DNA of 64,000 bases, from NCBI GenBank assembly GCA_046331225.1, contig JAXLRF010000005.1, positions 310,001-374,000 of the forward strand, written 5' to 3'. This DNA is from VFMC01 sp046331225. Its GTDB lineage: Bacteria; Actinomycetota; Acidimicrobiia; Acidimicrobiales; Ilumatobacteraceae. The notes under the pieces are model-generated. The model had not been told where the DNA came from, made no database searches, and was given only the letters and a program-made list of their open reading frames with translations. Made by a program: the position numbers and the translations under genes. Shown in pieces: positions 7,737 through 16,658 of this stretch (within the stretch, counting starts at the first letter, position 1; every line of letters begins with the position of its first letter).

Positions 7737-8960
7737 ATGGCCGGAGGTCAGGAGCGCATCCTTCGTGGACGGATCCGTACCGTCCAGGCGACGAAGAAGA
7801 TCACGCGCGCCATGGAGCTGATCGCGGCGAGCCGCATCGTGAAAGCACAGCAGCGCGTGGCCGCTGCAGTGCCCTACAGCGAGCAGATCACCGAGGTCGT
7901 GAAGGACCTGGCGGCCGCGGGCGGCAGCTCGCAGTCGCCGCTCCTGGCCGGTCGTGACGTCGTCAAGACCACCGCCTACGTGGTGATCACCGCCGACCGC
8001 GGTCTGTGCGGCGGCTACAACGCCGGCGTGCAGCGCGCGGCCGAGGGCGAGATCAAGCAGGCCGTGCTGAACGGCAGCGACTACGCCGTGGTCGCGGTCG
8101 GCCGCAAGGCCGAGGGCTACTTCCGCTTCCGCGGCTACCAGCTCGCCAGCACCTTCGCCGGCTTCTCGGACAACCCCTCCTACGCCAACGCGAAGGAGAT
8201 CGGCCAGTACGTCATGGACCTCTACGTCCGTGGCGAGGTCGACCGGGTCGAGCTCGTCTACACCCGCTTCATCTCGGCCGGTTCGCAAGAGGTCGTGCAG
8301 CGCCCGCTGGTGCCGCTCGACCGCGACGTGGCCGCCGGCGGCGACGGCAAGGCCCCCGACGCGTCGGGCGCCCCGGCCGACTTCGAGTTCGAGCCCGATC
8401 CCGGCACGATCCTCGACACCCTGCTCCCGCGCTACGTCGAGGCCCGCATCTACGCGGCACTCCTCAACGCGGCGGCGAGCGAGCACGCCTTCCGCCAGCG
8501 AGCGATGAAGAGCGCCACCGACAACGCCGAGGAGCTCATCAAGAGCCTCAGCCGGATCATGAACCGCGCTCGTCAGGACTCGATCACCACCGAGATCATG
8601 GAGATCGTCGGCGGTGCCGAGGCCCTCGGTGGCGACGCCAAGAAGGTCCGGCTCGTCGAGCTCGGTCCGCTCACCGACGACGGCTTCGACGGCTACCTCG
8701 ACATCCGTCCGGCCAGCGCCCTCGCGGCCACTGCCGTCGGCGTGCTCGAGCCGGACGACATCGAGGAGATCGTCGGCATCGGCCCGGTGATCGGCGCCCA
8801 CCTGCGCGAGCAGGGTGTCACCACCTTCGCCCAGATCGCCGCCTGGACCCCCGAGGACGCCGCCCGCATCGGCGACGAGATCGACTTCCCCGGGCGCGTC
8901 GAGCGTGAAGAGTGGATCGAACAGGCCCGCCAGCTGCAGGCCAAGAAGTACGGCAACTGA
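7737..8960 (+). CDS. atpG: ATP synthase F1 subunit gamma with extra C-terminal helix-hairpin-helix-like domain
   Basis: Central rotor shaft of F1. Residues 1-295 are a normal gamma subunit: N-terminal helix ending in KKITRAMELIAASRI, the VVITADRGLCGGYN core, and the C-terminal helix NRARQDSITTEIMEIVGGAEAL that should end the protein. The frame continues for 112 more residues: a linker and then, at about 338-403, a small domain starting EPDDIEEIVGIGPVIG and ending FPGRVEREEWIEQAR. This resembles the compact GIGP helix-hairpin-helix module appended to various bacterial proteins. There is no stop, Shine-Dalgarno site or start between the parts, so it is a true fusion of 407 residues against about 290-310 in the family. 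There is also a polar insert near residues 199-215. ATG 7737 follows GGAG of the atpA tail. Confidence 0.95.
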   Translation: MAGGQERILRGRIRTVQATKKITRAMELIAASRIVKAQQRVAAAVPYSEQITEVVKDLAAAGGSSQSPLLAGRDVVKTTAYVVITADRGLCGGYNAGVQRAAEGEIKQAVLNGSDYAVVAVGRKAEGYFRFRGYQLASTFAGFSDNPSYANAKEIGQYVMDLYVRGEVDRVELVYTRFISAGSQEVVQRPLVPLDRDVAAGGDGKAPDASGAPADFEFEPDPGTILDTLLPRYVEARIYAALLNAAASEHAFRQRAMKSATDNAEELIKSLSRIMNRARQDSITTEIMEIVGGAEALGGDAKKVRLVELGPLTDDGFDGYLDIRPASALAATAVGVLEPDDIEEIVGIGPVIGAHLREQGVTTFAQIAAWTPEDAARIGDEIDFPGRVEREEWIEQARQLQAKKYGN

Positions 8961-8995
8961 ATTCGAGAGCGAACGAGAGCAAGGAACCCAATCCC

Positions 8996-10432
<1,437 letters not shown>

Positions 10433-10434
10433 TC

Positions 10435-10851
10435 ATGGCCACCATGCAGGTCGAGGTCGTCTCCCCCGAGCGCGTGCTGTTCTCGGGCGAGGCCACCCAG
10501 GTCATCACCCGCACGCTGGGCGGTGGCGAGATCGCGTTCCTGCCCGGTCACGCCCCGTTCCTCGGCGCCCTCGTCGAGAACCACACGCGCATCTCGCTCG
10601 CCGACGGTTCGGTCCTCGACCTCGCCGTCCACGGCGGATTCGTGCAGGTGAGCGGCACCACGGTGAGCATCCTGAGCGACCAGGCCGAGATGGCGGGCCA
10701 GATCGACCGCCAGCGAGCCCAGCGAGCCAAGGAGCGTGCCGAGGAGATCCTCCGCAAGGAGCACGACGCCGAGGCTGCGGCCTCGCTGGCTCGTGCGCAC
10801 GCCCGTCTCAACGCGACGGGCGGCATCGGAACCGCCGCCGGCGCCCACTGA
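10435..10851 (+). CDS. atpC: ATP synthase F1 subunit epsilon
   Basis: Rotor-foot subunit that inhibits ATP hydrolysis, 138 residues. The N-terminal beta-sandwich (MQVEVVSPERVLFSGEA, then IAFLPGHAPFLGAL) and the two-helix C-terminal domain (AQRAKERAEEILRKEHDA) are both present, so regulation by the C-terminal helices is possible. ATG 10435 is 2 nt after the beta stop; ATG 10444 is an alternative. It is the last gene of the operon and a strong hairpin follows. Confidence 0.95.
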   Translation: MATMQVEVVSPERVLFSGEATQVITRTLGGGEIAFLPGHAPFLGALVENHTRISLADGSVLDLAVHGGFVQVSGTTVSILSDQAEMAGQIDRQRAQRAKERAEEILRKEHDAEAAASLARAHARLNATGGIGTAAGAH

Positions 10852-10886
10852 TCCAGCGGCGTCCGCGGACGTCACCCATCCTCGAC

Positions 10887-10918
10887 GACGAGCCCGGCAC
10901 CCAGGTGCCGGGCTCGTC
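10887..10918. terminator. Bidirectional terminator hairpin after atpC
   Basis: A perfect 15-bp inverted repeat (GACGAGCCCGGCACC and its complement) with only 2 nt between the arms lies between the converging ends of atpC and the sigma factor gene. No T-tract follows, as is common in GC-rich actinobacteria. Confidence 0.75.
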
Positions 10919-10929
10919 CGCGTGTGCGG

Positions 10930-11607
10930 TCAACTCGCGAGCGCCAGCCGGCCGCGCATCGAGGCGAGCGCGGCGAAGGTGCGGGTCTTCACCGTGCCGA
11001 GCGGGATCGACAACGCCGCCGCGATCTCCGACTGGCTGAGACCGTCGAGGTACGCCCGGCGGATCACGGTGCGTTGTGCCTCGGTGAGACCGAGCACCGC
11101 GCCGTCGACGACGAGCCGGTCGCCGATCGCGTCGGCCGCGTCGTGTACCGCCCGCCGCTGCCCGGACGTCGCCGCGGCCAGGTCGGCATCGGCGACGCAC
11201 TCGACGCTCAGCGGGCCGAGCCCGCGTCGCGAGCGCCGGTGCAGGTCGACGCTCGCGCGTCGCGAGATGCCCGACAGCCAGGCGCGCACGGTGCCTCGGC
11301 TCGGGTCGTACTGCGCGGCGTGCCGCCAGACGAGCAACCAGGTCTCCTGCACGACGTCGTCGCGGTCGTCGCGCGCACCGAGCGCTCCCAGGTGCCCGCC
11401 CACCTTGGCTCGGAGCCATGGTTCGTGACGGACGTGGAGTTCGGTGAACGCGGCCGATGCGTCGTCGCCACGGCCGGCGATCCGCCCCACGAGCGCTGCG
11501 TCGTCGGCCGCGCCGACCGGCCCCGTCTGGTCGGTGTGATCGGAGCGGTCGATGTGATCGATGTGATCGATGTGGTCGATGTGGTCGGTGATCGAGCGCC
11601 GGAGCAT
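10930..11607 (-). CDS. ECF-like RNA polymerase sigma factor
   Basis: A 225-residue sigma-70 family protein. Region 2 is recognisable in AAFTELHVRHEPWL and RDDVVQETWLLVWRHA, region 4 in LTEAQRTVIRRAYLDGLS with the helix-turn-helix QSEIAAALSIPLGTVKTR. The N terminus before region 2 holds four 9-bp repeats that encode Asp-His-Ile triplets, giving a His/Asp-rich tail not typical of the family. The start ATG 11607 is chosen for lack of a better one; the frame stays open upstream and no clear Shine-Dalgarno site precedes it. It diverges from the LuxR-type regulator over a region with two palindromes. No anti-sigma gene is adjacent, so its signal is unknown. Confidence 0.85.
   Translation of the reverse strand: MLRRSITDHIDHIDHIDHIDRSDHTDQTGPVGAADDAALVGRIAGRGDDASAAFTELHVRHEPWLRAKVGGHLGALGARDDRDDVVQETWLLVWRHAAQYDPSRGTVRAWLSGISRRASVDLHRRSRRGLGPLSVECVADADLAAATSGQRRAVHDAADAIGDRLVVDGAVLGLTEAQRTVIRRAYLDGLSQSEIAAALSIPLGTVKTRTFAALASMRGRLALAS
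11551..11586. repeat. Four tandem 9-bp repeats inside the sigma factor gene
   Basis: GATGTGATC twice and GATGTGGTC twice in a row. Read on the minus strand they encode repeated Asp-His-Ile/Val triplets at the N terminus. Because the unit is a multiple of three, copy number can change by slippage without a frameshift. Confidence 0.85.
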
Positions 11608-11648
11608 GGTGGGAGCGTGCGCTCGTCCCGACGGGGCGACATCGGAAG

Positions 11649-11708
11649 CCCTACGTAGGGATGCGAGCCCCACGCCCGGCCCTGCCCGGCACCGACGACC
11701 TACGTAGG
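11649..11708. promoter_or_regulatory. Paired palindromic operators between sigma and LuxR-type genes
   Basis: The perfect 12-bp palindrome CCCTACGTAGGG (11649-11660) recurs as CCTACGTAGG plus one further G at 11699-11708, centre-to-centre 49 bp. Both lie in the divergent promoter region of 10930-11607 and 11739-14558. They are probably binding sites for a dimeric regulator acting on one or both genes; the protein is unknown. Confidence 0.55.
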
Positions 11709-11724
11709 GCACGCGCGGTCGCCC

Positions 11725-11730
11725 TAGGAT
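11725..11730 (+). promoter_or_regulatory. -10 element, probable leaderless start of the LuxR-type regulator
   Basis: TAGGAT lies 8 nt before GTG 11739, with no Shine-Dalgarno site. This placement supports GTG 11739 over the upstream ATG 11661, which would put one palindrome inside the coding region. Confidence 0.55.
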
Positions 11731-11738
11731 CGCCCGCC

Positions 11739-14558
11739 GTGGCGGCGCCGCTGGGCAGGGAGCGCGAACGAGCGGCACTCGACAGCGTGGTGTCGCGCGC
11801 GGTTGCGGGCACGGGCTCGTGCGCGGTGGTGGTGGCCGATCCCGGCCTCGGCAAGTCGACGCTGCTCGACGACCTCGTCGCCCGAGCCGAGGTGGCGCAC
11901 GTGGCGCTCGCCGAGGCCGACGAACTCGAGCAGGGGCGACCGTTCGGCGTGGTGCTGCGCGCACTCGGCTGCTCGCCGTCGTCGCCGGACGAGCGCCGGC
12001 GCCACGTGGCGTCGTTGCTGCACGCGGTGCCCCGCAACGAAGCCGACGAACTGCTCGGCACGCTCGCCGGCGATCGGTTCGTGATCCAGGACGCGATCGT
12101 CGAACTGGTCGAGGACCTCGCCGCCGAGCGGGCGCTGATGATCGTCGTCGACGATGCGCAGTGGGCCGACGCGGCATCGCTCGCGGCGCTCGCCGTGCTG
12201 GTGCGCCAGACGCGGAGCCTGCCCGTCGGCATCGTCGTCGCCGCGCGACCGTGGCCGGTGCGGCCCGAGCTGACGATGCTGGTCGAGCGCGTCGAGCGGG
12301 CCGGTGGCACGCACCTGCGTCTCGACGGACTGCACACCGAGGCGATCGACCAGCTGGCCCGGCGCGAGCTCGGGGCCGAGCCGGGCGATGCGCTCCGCGA
12401 GGCGTTGCACTCGGCGGCGGGCAACCCGTTCTACGTCGTCGAGTTGCTGCGCCACGCACGGGCCGACGGCCGTCTGGTCGAGCGCGACGGGCGCGTCGAA
12501 CTCGACGGTGCGATCGGCACCGGTTCGTTCGGCGACACGATCGTCCGCCGCCTCGACGCGATGGAGCCCGTGGTGCGCAATGTGCTGCGGGTCGCCGCGC
12601 TCTACGGCCCGACCTTCGACGTCCGCGACCTGGCGGCGCTGATCGGCGAGTCGACCTTGACGCTGCAGGACGTGCTCGACGAGGCGCGGCACGCCGGCAT
12701 CGTGCGTGCCACGGGCGACGGGCACCTCGCGTTCACGCACGACCTGTTCCGCGAGGCGGTGGCGGCCGGCCTGCCGTCGTCGGTGCGCGACGCGCTGCAC
12801 CGCGACATCGCCCAGTCGTTGATCGACCGGCGGGCGCCGGTGCAGGACGTGGTGCCGCACCTGGTGATCGGAGCCCGGCCGGGCGACGAGGTGGCGGTCG
12901 ACTGGCTCGAGGCCGCGGCGGCCGACACGTCGACGGTCGACCCGATCGGTGCCGAGCAGTTGCTCGCTCGCGCCGCCGCGCTGGCACCCGCCGAGCGCCG
13001 CGATCGCCTGGCCGCCGATCGTGTCCGCCTGCTCAAGTGGGCAGGCCGGCTCGACGAGGCCTCGCTGCTGGCGCACGAGGTGCTGGCCCGCCACCCCGAC
13101 GAGCACCTGGCGCTGCGCATGCGCATCGAGATCGCCGAGGCCGACCTGTTGCGCGGCCGCTCGTCGCAGGCCCTGCCGCCACTCCTCGCCGCGGCCGAGC
13201 AGGCCGACGTGAGCGACGAGACCCGTGCACAACTGTGGTCGGAGGTCGCGTCGAGTTCGCTGTGGACGCTCGACTTCGCGTTGTGCGAACGCGCCGCCGC
13301 AGCAGCGATCGAACTGGCCGGCGACACCGCCCCGACGGCGGCGGCGCTCGCACACGGGCTGCTCGCGAGGCGGCACTCGTTCAGCGGCGATCTCGGTGCC
13401 ACCACCCGCCACGCGCGACTCGCTGCCGACCTGGCGCGCCGATTCCAGCCATCGGCACGCAGCGTGCCGATGTTCTACGCCGGCCTCGGGCTCATGTGGC
13501 TCGATCCCGGTCTGGCGCTCGACGTGCTGCAGCGCGGCCTCCGCCTCGCCGAGCAGCAGGGGCTGTCGTGGTCGCAGCCGGTGTACTACCAGGGACTCGT
13601 CAGCGCAGCGTTCGATCACGGCCGATGGGACGACGCGCTCGTGTACTACGAGACGGGCCGCGACATCTCCGAGGAGCTCACCGAACTCGGCGAGCCGTCG
13701 ATCGACGCGTTCGTCGGGATCCTGCACCTGTGGCGCGGCGACGATCGAACGGCCAGCGCGGTCCTCGACGCCGCCCTGACCGAGATGCAGCAGCCACATG
13801 CACGGCAGGGGAGCCTGCTCTACGTCAGCTGGTTGATCGCCCACCTGCGCGCACACGCCGGAGCGCCACACGAGGCAGGTGCGATGGTGCTCGAGTCCTT
13901 CGAGCTGGCCGACGGGTTCGGCGCGGCCAATGCAGCCGTGGTCATGGCGCCCGACGGCGTGGAGTGGTCGGACCGGACCACCGATCTCGACCGGATGGTT
14001 CGCGTGACCGAACGGGTGGAGGCGTTGGCCCGGCTGGGCGGCGCCCCCGTGCAGCAGGCCGCCGCCTGGCGTTGCCGTGCGGTGGTGGACCAGCGTCCGC
14101 AGTTGGTGGTCGACGCGGTCGAGGTGCTCGATGGCACGGGCCGCGAGCGCGATCTGCTGCAGACCTGCCTCTCGGGGGCACGTGGACTGGTGGCAGCCGG
14201 CGAGTTGGCGGCCGCTCGACCGCTGATCGACCGCGGCCTCGACGTCGCCGATCGGTTGGGCGCGGCCGGTATCGAACGTCAGCTGCGCGCCCTCGCCCGC
14301 TCGGCGGGCATCACCAAGGGGGTGCGCGGTCCGCGGCGCCGCCCGTCGTTCGGCTGGGACAGCCTCACCGAGACCGAACTGCACGTCGTGCGCCTGGTGC
14401 GCGACGGGCTCACCAACGCCGAGATCGCGATCAAGCTCGTGGTGTCGCGGCGCACGATCGACACCCACCTGGTGAACGTGTATCGCAAGCTCGGATTCTC
14501 GTCGCGAGTGGCGCTCGCATCGATGGCCAACGAGCAGCTGCGCGACGAGCGGAGCTGA
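11739..14558 (+). CDS. Large ATP-binding LuxR-family transcriptional regulator (LAL/MalT-like)
   Basis: A 939-residue cytoplasmic signal-transducing regulator. The N terminus GRERERAALDSVV leads into an AAA/STAND ATPase with Walker A ADPGLGKSTLLDD and Walker B-like LMIVVDDAQWAD. The middle 500 residues are Ala/Leu-rich helical repeats resembling TPR arrays. The C terminus is a LuxR helix-turn-helix (LTETELHVVRLVRDGLTNAE, then RRTIDTHLVNVYRKLG). Such proteins bind ligand and ATP and oligomerise on target promoters. I chose GTG 11739 (with TAGGAT 8 nt upstream); ATG 11661 is the longer alternative. Twin palindromes lie immediately upstream, next to the divergent sigma gene, so local regulation is likely. 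The ligand is unknown. Confidence 0.88.
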   Translation: MAAPLGRERERAALDSVVSRAVAGTGSCAVVVADPGLGKSTLLDDLVARAEVAHVALAEADELEQGRPFGVVLRALGCSPSSPDERRRHVASLLHAVPRNEADELLGTLAGDRFVIQDAIVELVEDLAAERALMIVVDDAQWADAASLAALAVLVRQTRSLPVGIVVAARPWPVRPELTMLVERVERAGGTHLRLDGLHTEAIDQLARRELGAEPGDALREALHSAAGNPFYVVELLRHARADGRLVERDGRVELDGAIGTGSFGDTIVRRLDAMEPVVRNVLRVAALYGPTFDVRDLAALIGESTLTLQDVLDEARHAGIVRATGDGHLAFTHDLFREAVAAGLPSSVRDALHRDIAQSLIDRRAPVQDVVPHLVIGARPGDEVAVDWLEAAAADTSTVDPIGAEQLLARAAALAPAERRDRLAADRVRLLKWAGRLDEASLLAHEVLARHPDEHLALRMRIEIAEADLLRGRSSQALPPLLAAAEQADVSDETRAQLWSEVASSSLWTLDFALCERAAAAAIELAGDTAPTAAALAHGLLARRHSFSGDLGATTRHARLAADLARRFQPSARSVPMFYAGLGLMWLDPGLALDVLQRGLRLAEQQGLSWSQPVYYQGLVSAAFDHGRWDDALVYYETGRDISEELTELGEPSIDAFVGILHLWRGDDRTASAVLDAALTEMQQPHARQGSLLYVSWLIAHLRAHAGAPHEAGAMVLESFELADGFGAANAAVVMAPDGVEWSDRTTDLDRMVRVTERVEALARLGGAPVQQAAAWRCRAVVDQRPQLVVDAVEVLDGTGRERDLLQTCLSGARGLVAAGELAAARPLIDRGLDVADRLGAAGIERQLRALARSAGITKGVRGPRRRPSFGWDSLTETELHVVRLVRDGLTNAEIAIKLVVSRRTIDTHLVNVYRKLGFSSRVALASMANEQLRDERS

Positions 14559-14585
14559 GCGGCGCGATCCCCGCGTGGCAGATGA

Positions 14586-14762
14586 TCACCCGCCCGCTCC
14601 GGGTCTCGACCGGCGGGCACGCTCGATCAGGTCCCGTCGCAGCTCGAGCAAGAACTCCTCGACGGTCACCGATTCGTCGACCGCAGCCGGTGCGCCAGGC
14701 GCCGGCAGTGGCGCCGGTGGTGAGGGTGGTGCAGGGTCGCGGGGCTCGCTCGTCGGCACCAT
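14586..14762 (-). CDS. Possible small protein of 58 residues
   Basis: A short frame in the otherwise empty gap 14559-14870. ATG 14762 has GGAAGGA about 4 nt upstream. The product has a Pro/Ala-rich first half and a charged helical end (TVEEFLLELRRDLIERARR). No family is recognised. It could be spurious because it relies on one Shine-Dalgarno match and a plausible amphipathic helix. Nothing else is seen in the gap except the SDR promoter. Confidence 0.4.
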   Translation of the reverse strand: MVPTSEPRDPAPPSPPAPLPAPGAPAAVDESVTVEEFLLELRRDLIERARRSRPGAGG

Positions 14763-14857
14763 CCGTCCTTCCACACGCGACACGTCGCCCGCCGGCGCGA
14801 GCGCTGCCGAGCGGTACGTCGCAGCGAGCCGCACCGGTTCGCCCGCGAGTGCGGGGA

Positions 14858-14863
14858 TACCCT
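14858..14863 (+). promoter_or_regulatory. -10 element of the SDR gene
   Basis: TACCCT sits 7 nt before ATG 14871 with no Shine-Dalgarno site, the leaderless arrangement repeated across this window. Confidence 0.55.
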
Positions 14864-14870
14864 CGGCGCC

Positions 14871-15647
14871 ATGACCGATCGCTTCCCGTTCACGTCCGCG
14901 CTGGTGACGGGCGCCTCGTCCGGCATCGGCGAGGCCATGGTGCGTCTGCTCGCGGCGCAGGGCGTGCCCGTCGTCGTGGTCGCGCGCCGTCGCGAGCGAC
15001 TCGACGAGCTGGCCGGCGAGCTGACGGGCGTCGAGGTGCTCGCCGCCGACCTCACGACCGACGACGGGCTCGACGCCGTCGTCTCCCGCGTCACCGACGG
15101 CGACCGGCCGGTCGACCTCGTCGTGAACAACGCCGGCTTCGGCACGTCGGGCGCGTTCCACGAGCTCGACGCCGACCGGCTCGACCGCGAGATCGGGCTC
15201 AACGTGCGAGCGCTCACCCGCCTGAGCCACGCAGCACTGGGGACGATGCTGCCTCGCGGCCGCGGGTACCTGCTGAACGTGAGCAGCGTGGTCAGCTTCC
15301 AGCCGGCACCGAAGCTGGCCGTGTACGCCGCCACCAAGGCGTACGTGACCAGCCTGACCGAGAGCCTGCACGAAGAGGCGAGGGGCACCGGGGTGCACGT
15401 GACGGCCCTCTGCCCGGGACTCACGCGCACCGAGTTCCAGAGCGTCAGCAACAGCGACGACTACGCCGGCCAGTACCCGGCATTCGCGTGGCTCACGGCC
15501 GAGCAGGTCGCCGAGGGTGGGCTGCGCGATGTGGCAGCCGGGCGTGCCACGTCGGTACCGGGCGTGCTCTACAAGGGCATGGTGGGTGTCGCCGGGGTGA
15601 CGCCGCGCGGGGTGCTGCGCCGTCTCTCCGGGCTCGTGCAGCGCTGA
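14871..15647 (+). CDS. Short-chain dehydrogenase/reductase
   Basis: A 258-residue NAD(P)-dependent oxidoreductase with a Rossmann fold. The cofactor motif TGASSGIGEA is at residues 13-22, DLVVNNAGFG follows, and the catalytic Ser-Tyr-Lys set appears as NVSSVVS and VYAATKAYV. The sequence style (DELAGELTG early, LTRTEFQ late) resembles the DltE/YqjQ-like classical SDR group. The substrate cannot be predicted. It is a single-gene unit: leaderless-type promoter in front, hairpin behind. Confidence 0.9.
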   Translation: MTDRFPFTSALVTGASSGIGEAMVRLLAAQGVPVVVVARRRERLDELAGELTGVEVLAADLTTDDGLDAVVSRVTDGDRPVDLVVNNAGFGTSGAFHELDADRLDREIGLNVRALTRLSHAALGTMLPRGRGYLLNVSSVVSFQPAPKLAVYAATKAYVTSLTESLHEEARGTGVHVTALCPGLTRTEFQSVSNSDDYAGQYPAFAWLTAEQVAEGGLRDVAAGRATSVPGVLYKGMVGVAGVTPRGVLRRLSGLVQR

Positions 15648-15666
15648 TCGCGTCGAGGGCGATCAG
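15644..15666. terminator. Bidirectional hairpin containing both stop codons
   Basis: CTGATCGC (15644-15651) and GCGATCAG (15659-15666) form a perfect 8-bp stem around 7 nt. The arms include the TGA of the SDR gene and the TGA of the convergent lipoprotein gene. Confidence 0.55.
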
Positions 15667-16658
15667 CCACCGCTCGGGCGGGCGTGCTCGAAGGCCCGCT
15701 CGAGTGCCAGGTCGGCGGTCTGGGTCACCAACGTCGGGTCCTCGGACTGCAACTGGTCGATCACGCCCAGCACCTCGTCGAACGTCGCACCCGTGGCCGT
15801 CTCGAACGCGACGCGCGCGTTCGCATCGCCCGCCGGGTCGAACAGCTCGCGCAACAGGTAATTGCCGGTCTCGGTGGTGACCAGCGAGCAGTACACGGCT
15901 TCGGGCGTGTCGATCGAGCCCGGGAACGCGTCGTCGTCGGTGGCCGAGAACGCGGAGGCGAGGCCCTGCGCGATCGTCGCCAGGTAGGTGTTGTCGTCGA
16001 GCGATGCGTCGAGCGCCGCCGTCGTGTCGCCGTGGTCGATCGCGTCGATCATCGACAGCATGTGGTCGATGTGCGTGCTCAGCAGCCCGCGAACCGAGTC
16101 GGCGGGCAGGCCGCCATCGGTGGCCGTGGCGAAGAAGCTGCCGGAGTCGGTGGCGTAGGCCTCGAGCTTGGCGCGGGCCTCGGCGGCACCGTCGTCGTCG
16201 CCGTTGGCGATGGCCACCGCGTAGTCGACCAGGAACTGCGTGTGCTGCGCCCACTGCTGGTTGAACGCGAACGCCTCGTCGCGGCCGAACACCACGCCGA
16301 TCGCCGCGGTGAGGTCGTCGGTGTTGGTGGTCAGCTCACTCACCCACGCGTCGAGCGATCCGTCGCCCTCGTGGGCGGCTCGCATCACCTGGACGAGTGT
16401 GATGCCGTGCCAGGTGAGTTCCTTCTCGAGCCGGCTCCGCAGCAGGTCGGCGGGCATGAGGTCGACGCGTGCTGCCGGATCGACGTCGGGGATCGCCGAG
16501 GTGGGGTCGTGTGCGAGGTCGAACACGTGCGGGATCTCGACCTTCGCGCTGGCGTCGTCGCCGCCACACGCGGCGAGCGTGGCGAGGCCCACGACGCCGA
16601 GGCTCACCGGGACGACGAGGCGACGGCGGGTGCGACGGGTTCGGCGGATCTGGCTCAT
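15663..16658 (-). CDS. Secreted lipoprotein, helical-bundle type, function unknown
   Basis: 331 residues. Arg-rich N terminus, hydrophobic segment and lipobox ending GLATLAACGG give a lipoprotein signal with Cys near residue 31. The mature part appears to hold two related helical modules with conserved Trp/His spacing (WHGITLVQVMRAA; WAQHTQFLVDYA; LLSTHIDHMLSMIDAI), reminiscent of four-helix ferritin-like or HxxxH bundle proteins, but no metal site is certain. A strong GGAGGA site precedes ATG 16658, and the ATG overlaps the TGA of the upstream GGDEF/EAL gene, so the two are co-translated. This suggests a shared sensory or surface role (inference). Confidence 0.8.
   Translation of the reverse strand: MSQIRRTRRTRRRLVVPVSLGVVGLATLAACGGDDASAKVEIPHVFDLAHDPTSAIPDVDPAARVDLMPADLLRSRLEKELTWHGITLVQVMRAAHEGDGSLDAWVSELTTNTDDLTAAIGVVFGRDEAFAFNQQWAQHTQFLVDYAVAIANGDDDGAAEARAKLEAYATDSGSFFATATDGGLPADSVRGLLSTHIDHMLSMIDAIDHGDTTAALDASLDDNTYLATIAQGLASAFSATDDDAFPGSIDTPEAVYCSLVTTETGNYLLRELFDPAGDANARVAFETATGATFDEVLGVIDQLQSEDPTLVTQTADLALERAFEHARPSGG

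Noticed and set aside
11819..15880. Plus-strand open frame of 1353 codons across the LuxR-type regulator and SDR gene
   Set aside because: Arg/Ala/Gly-rich frame-shifted shadow of two genes with clear domains in another frame; no motif is visible.
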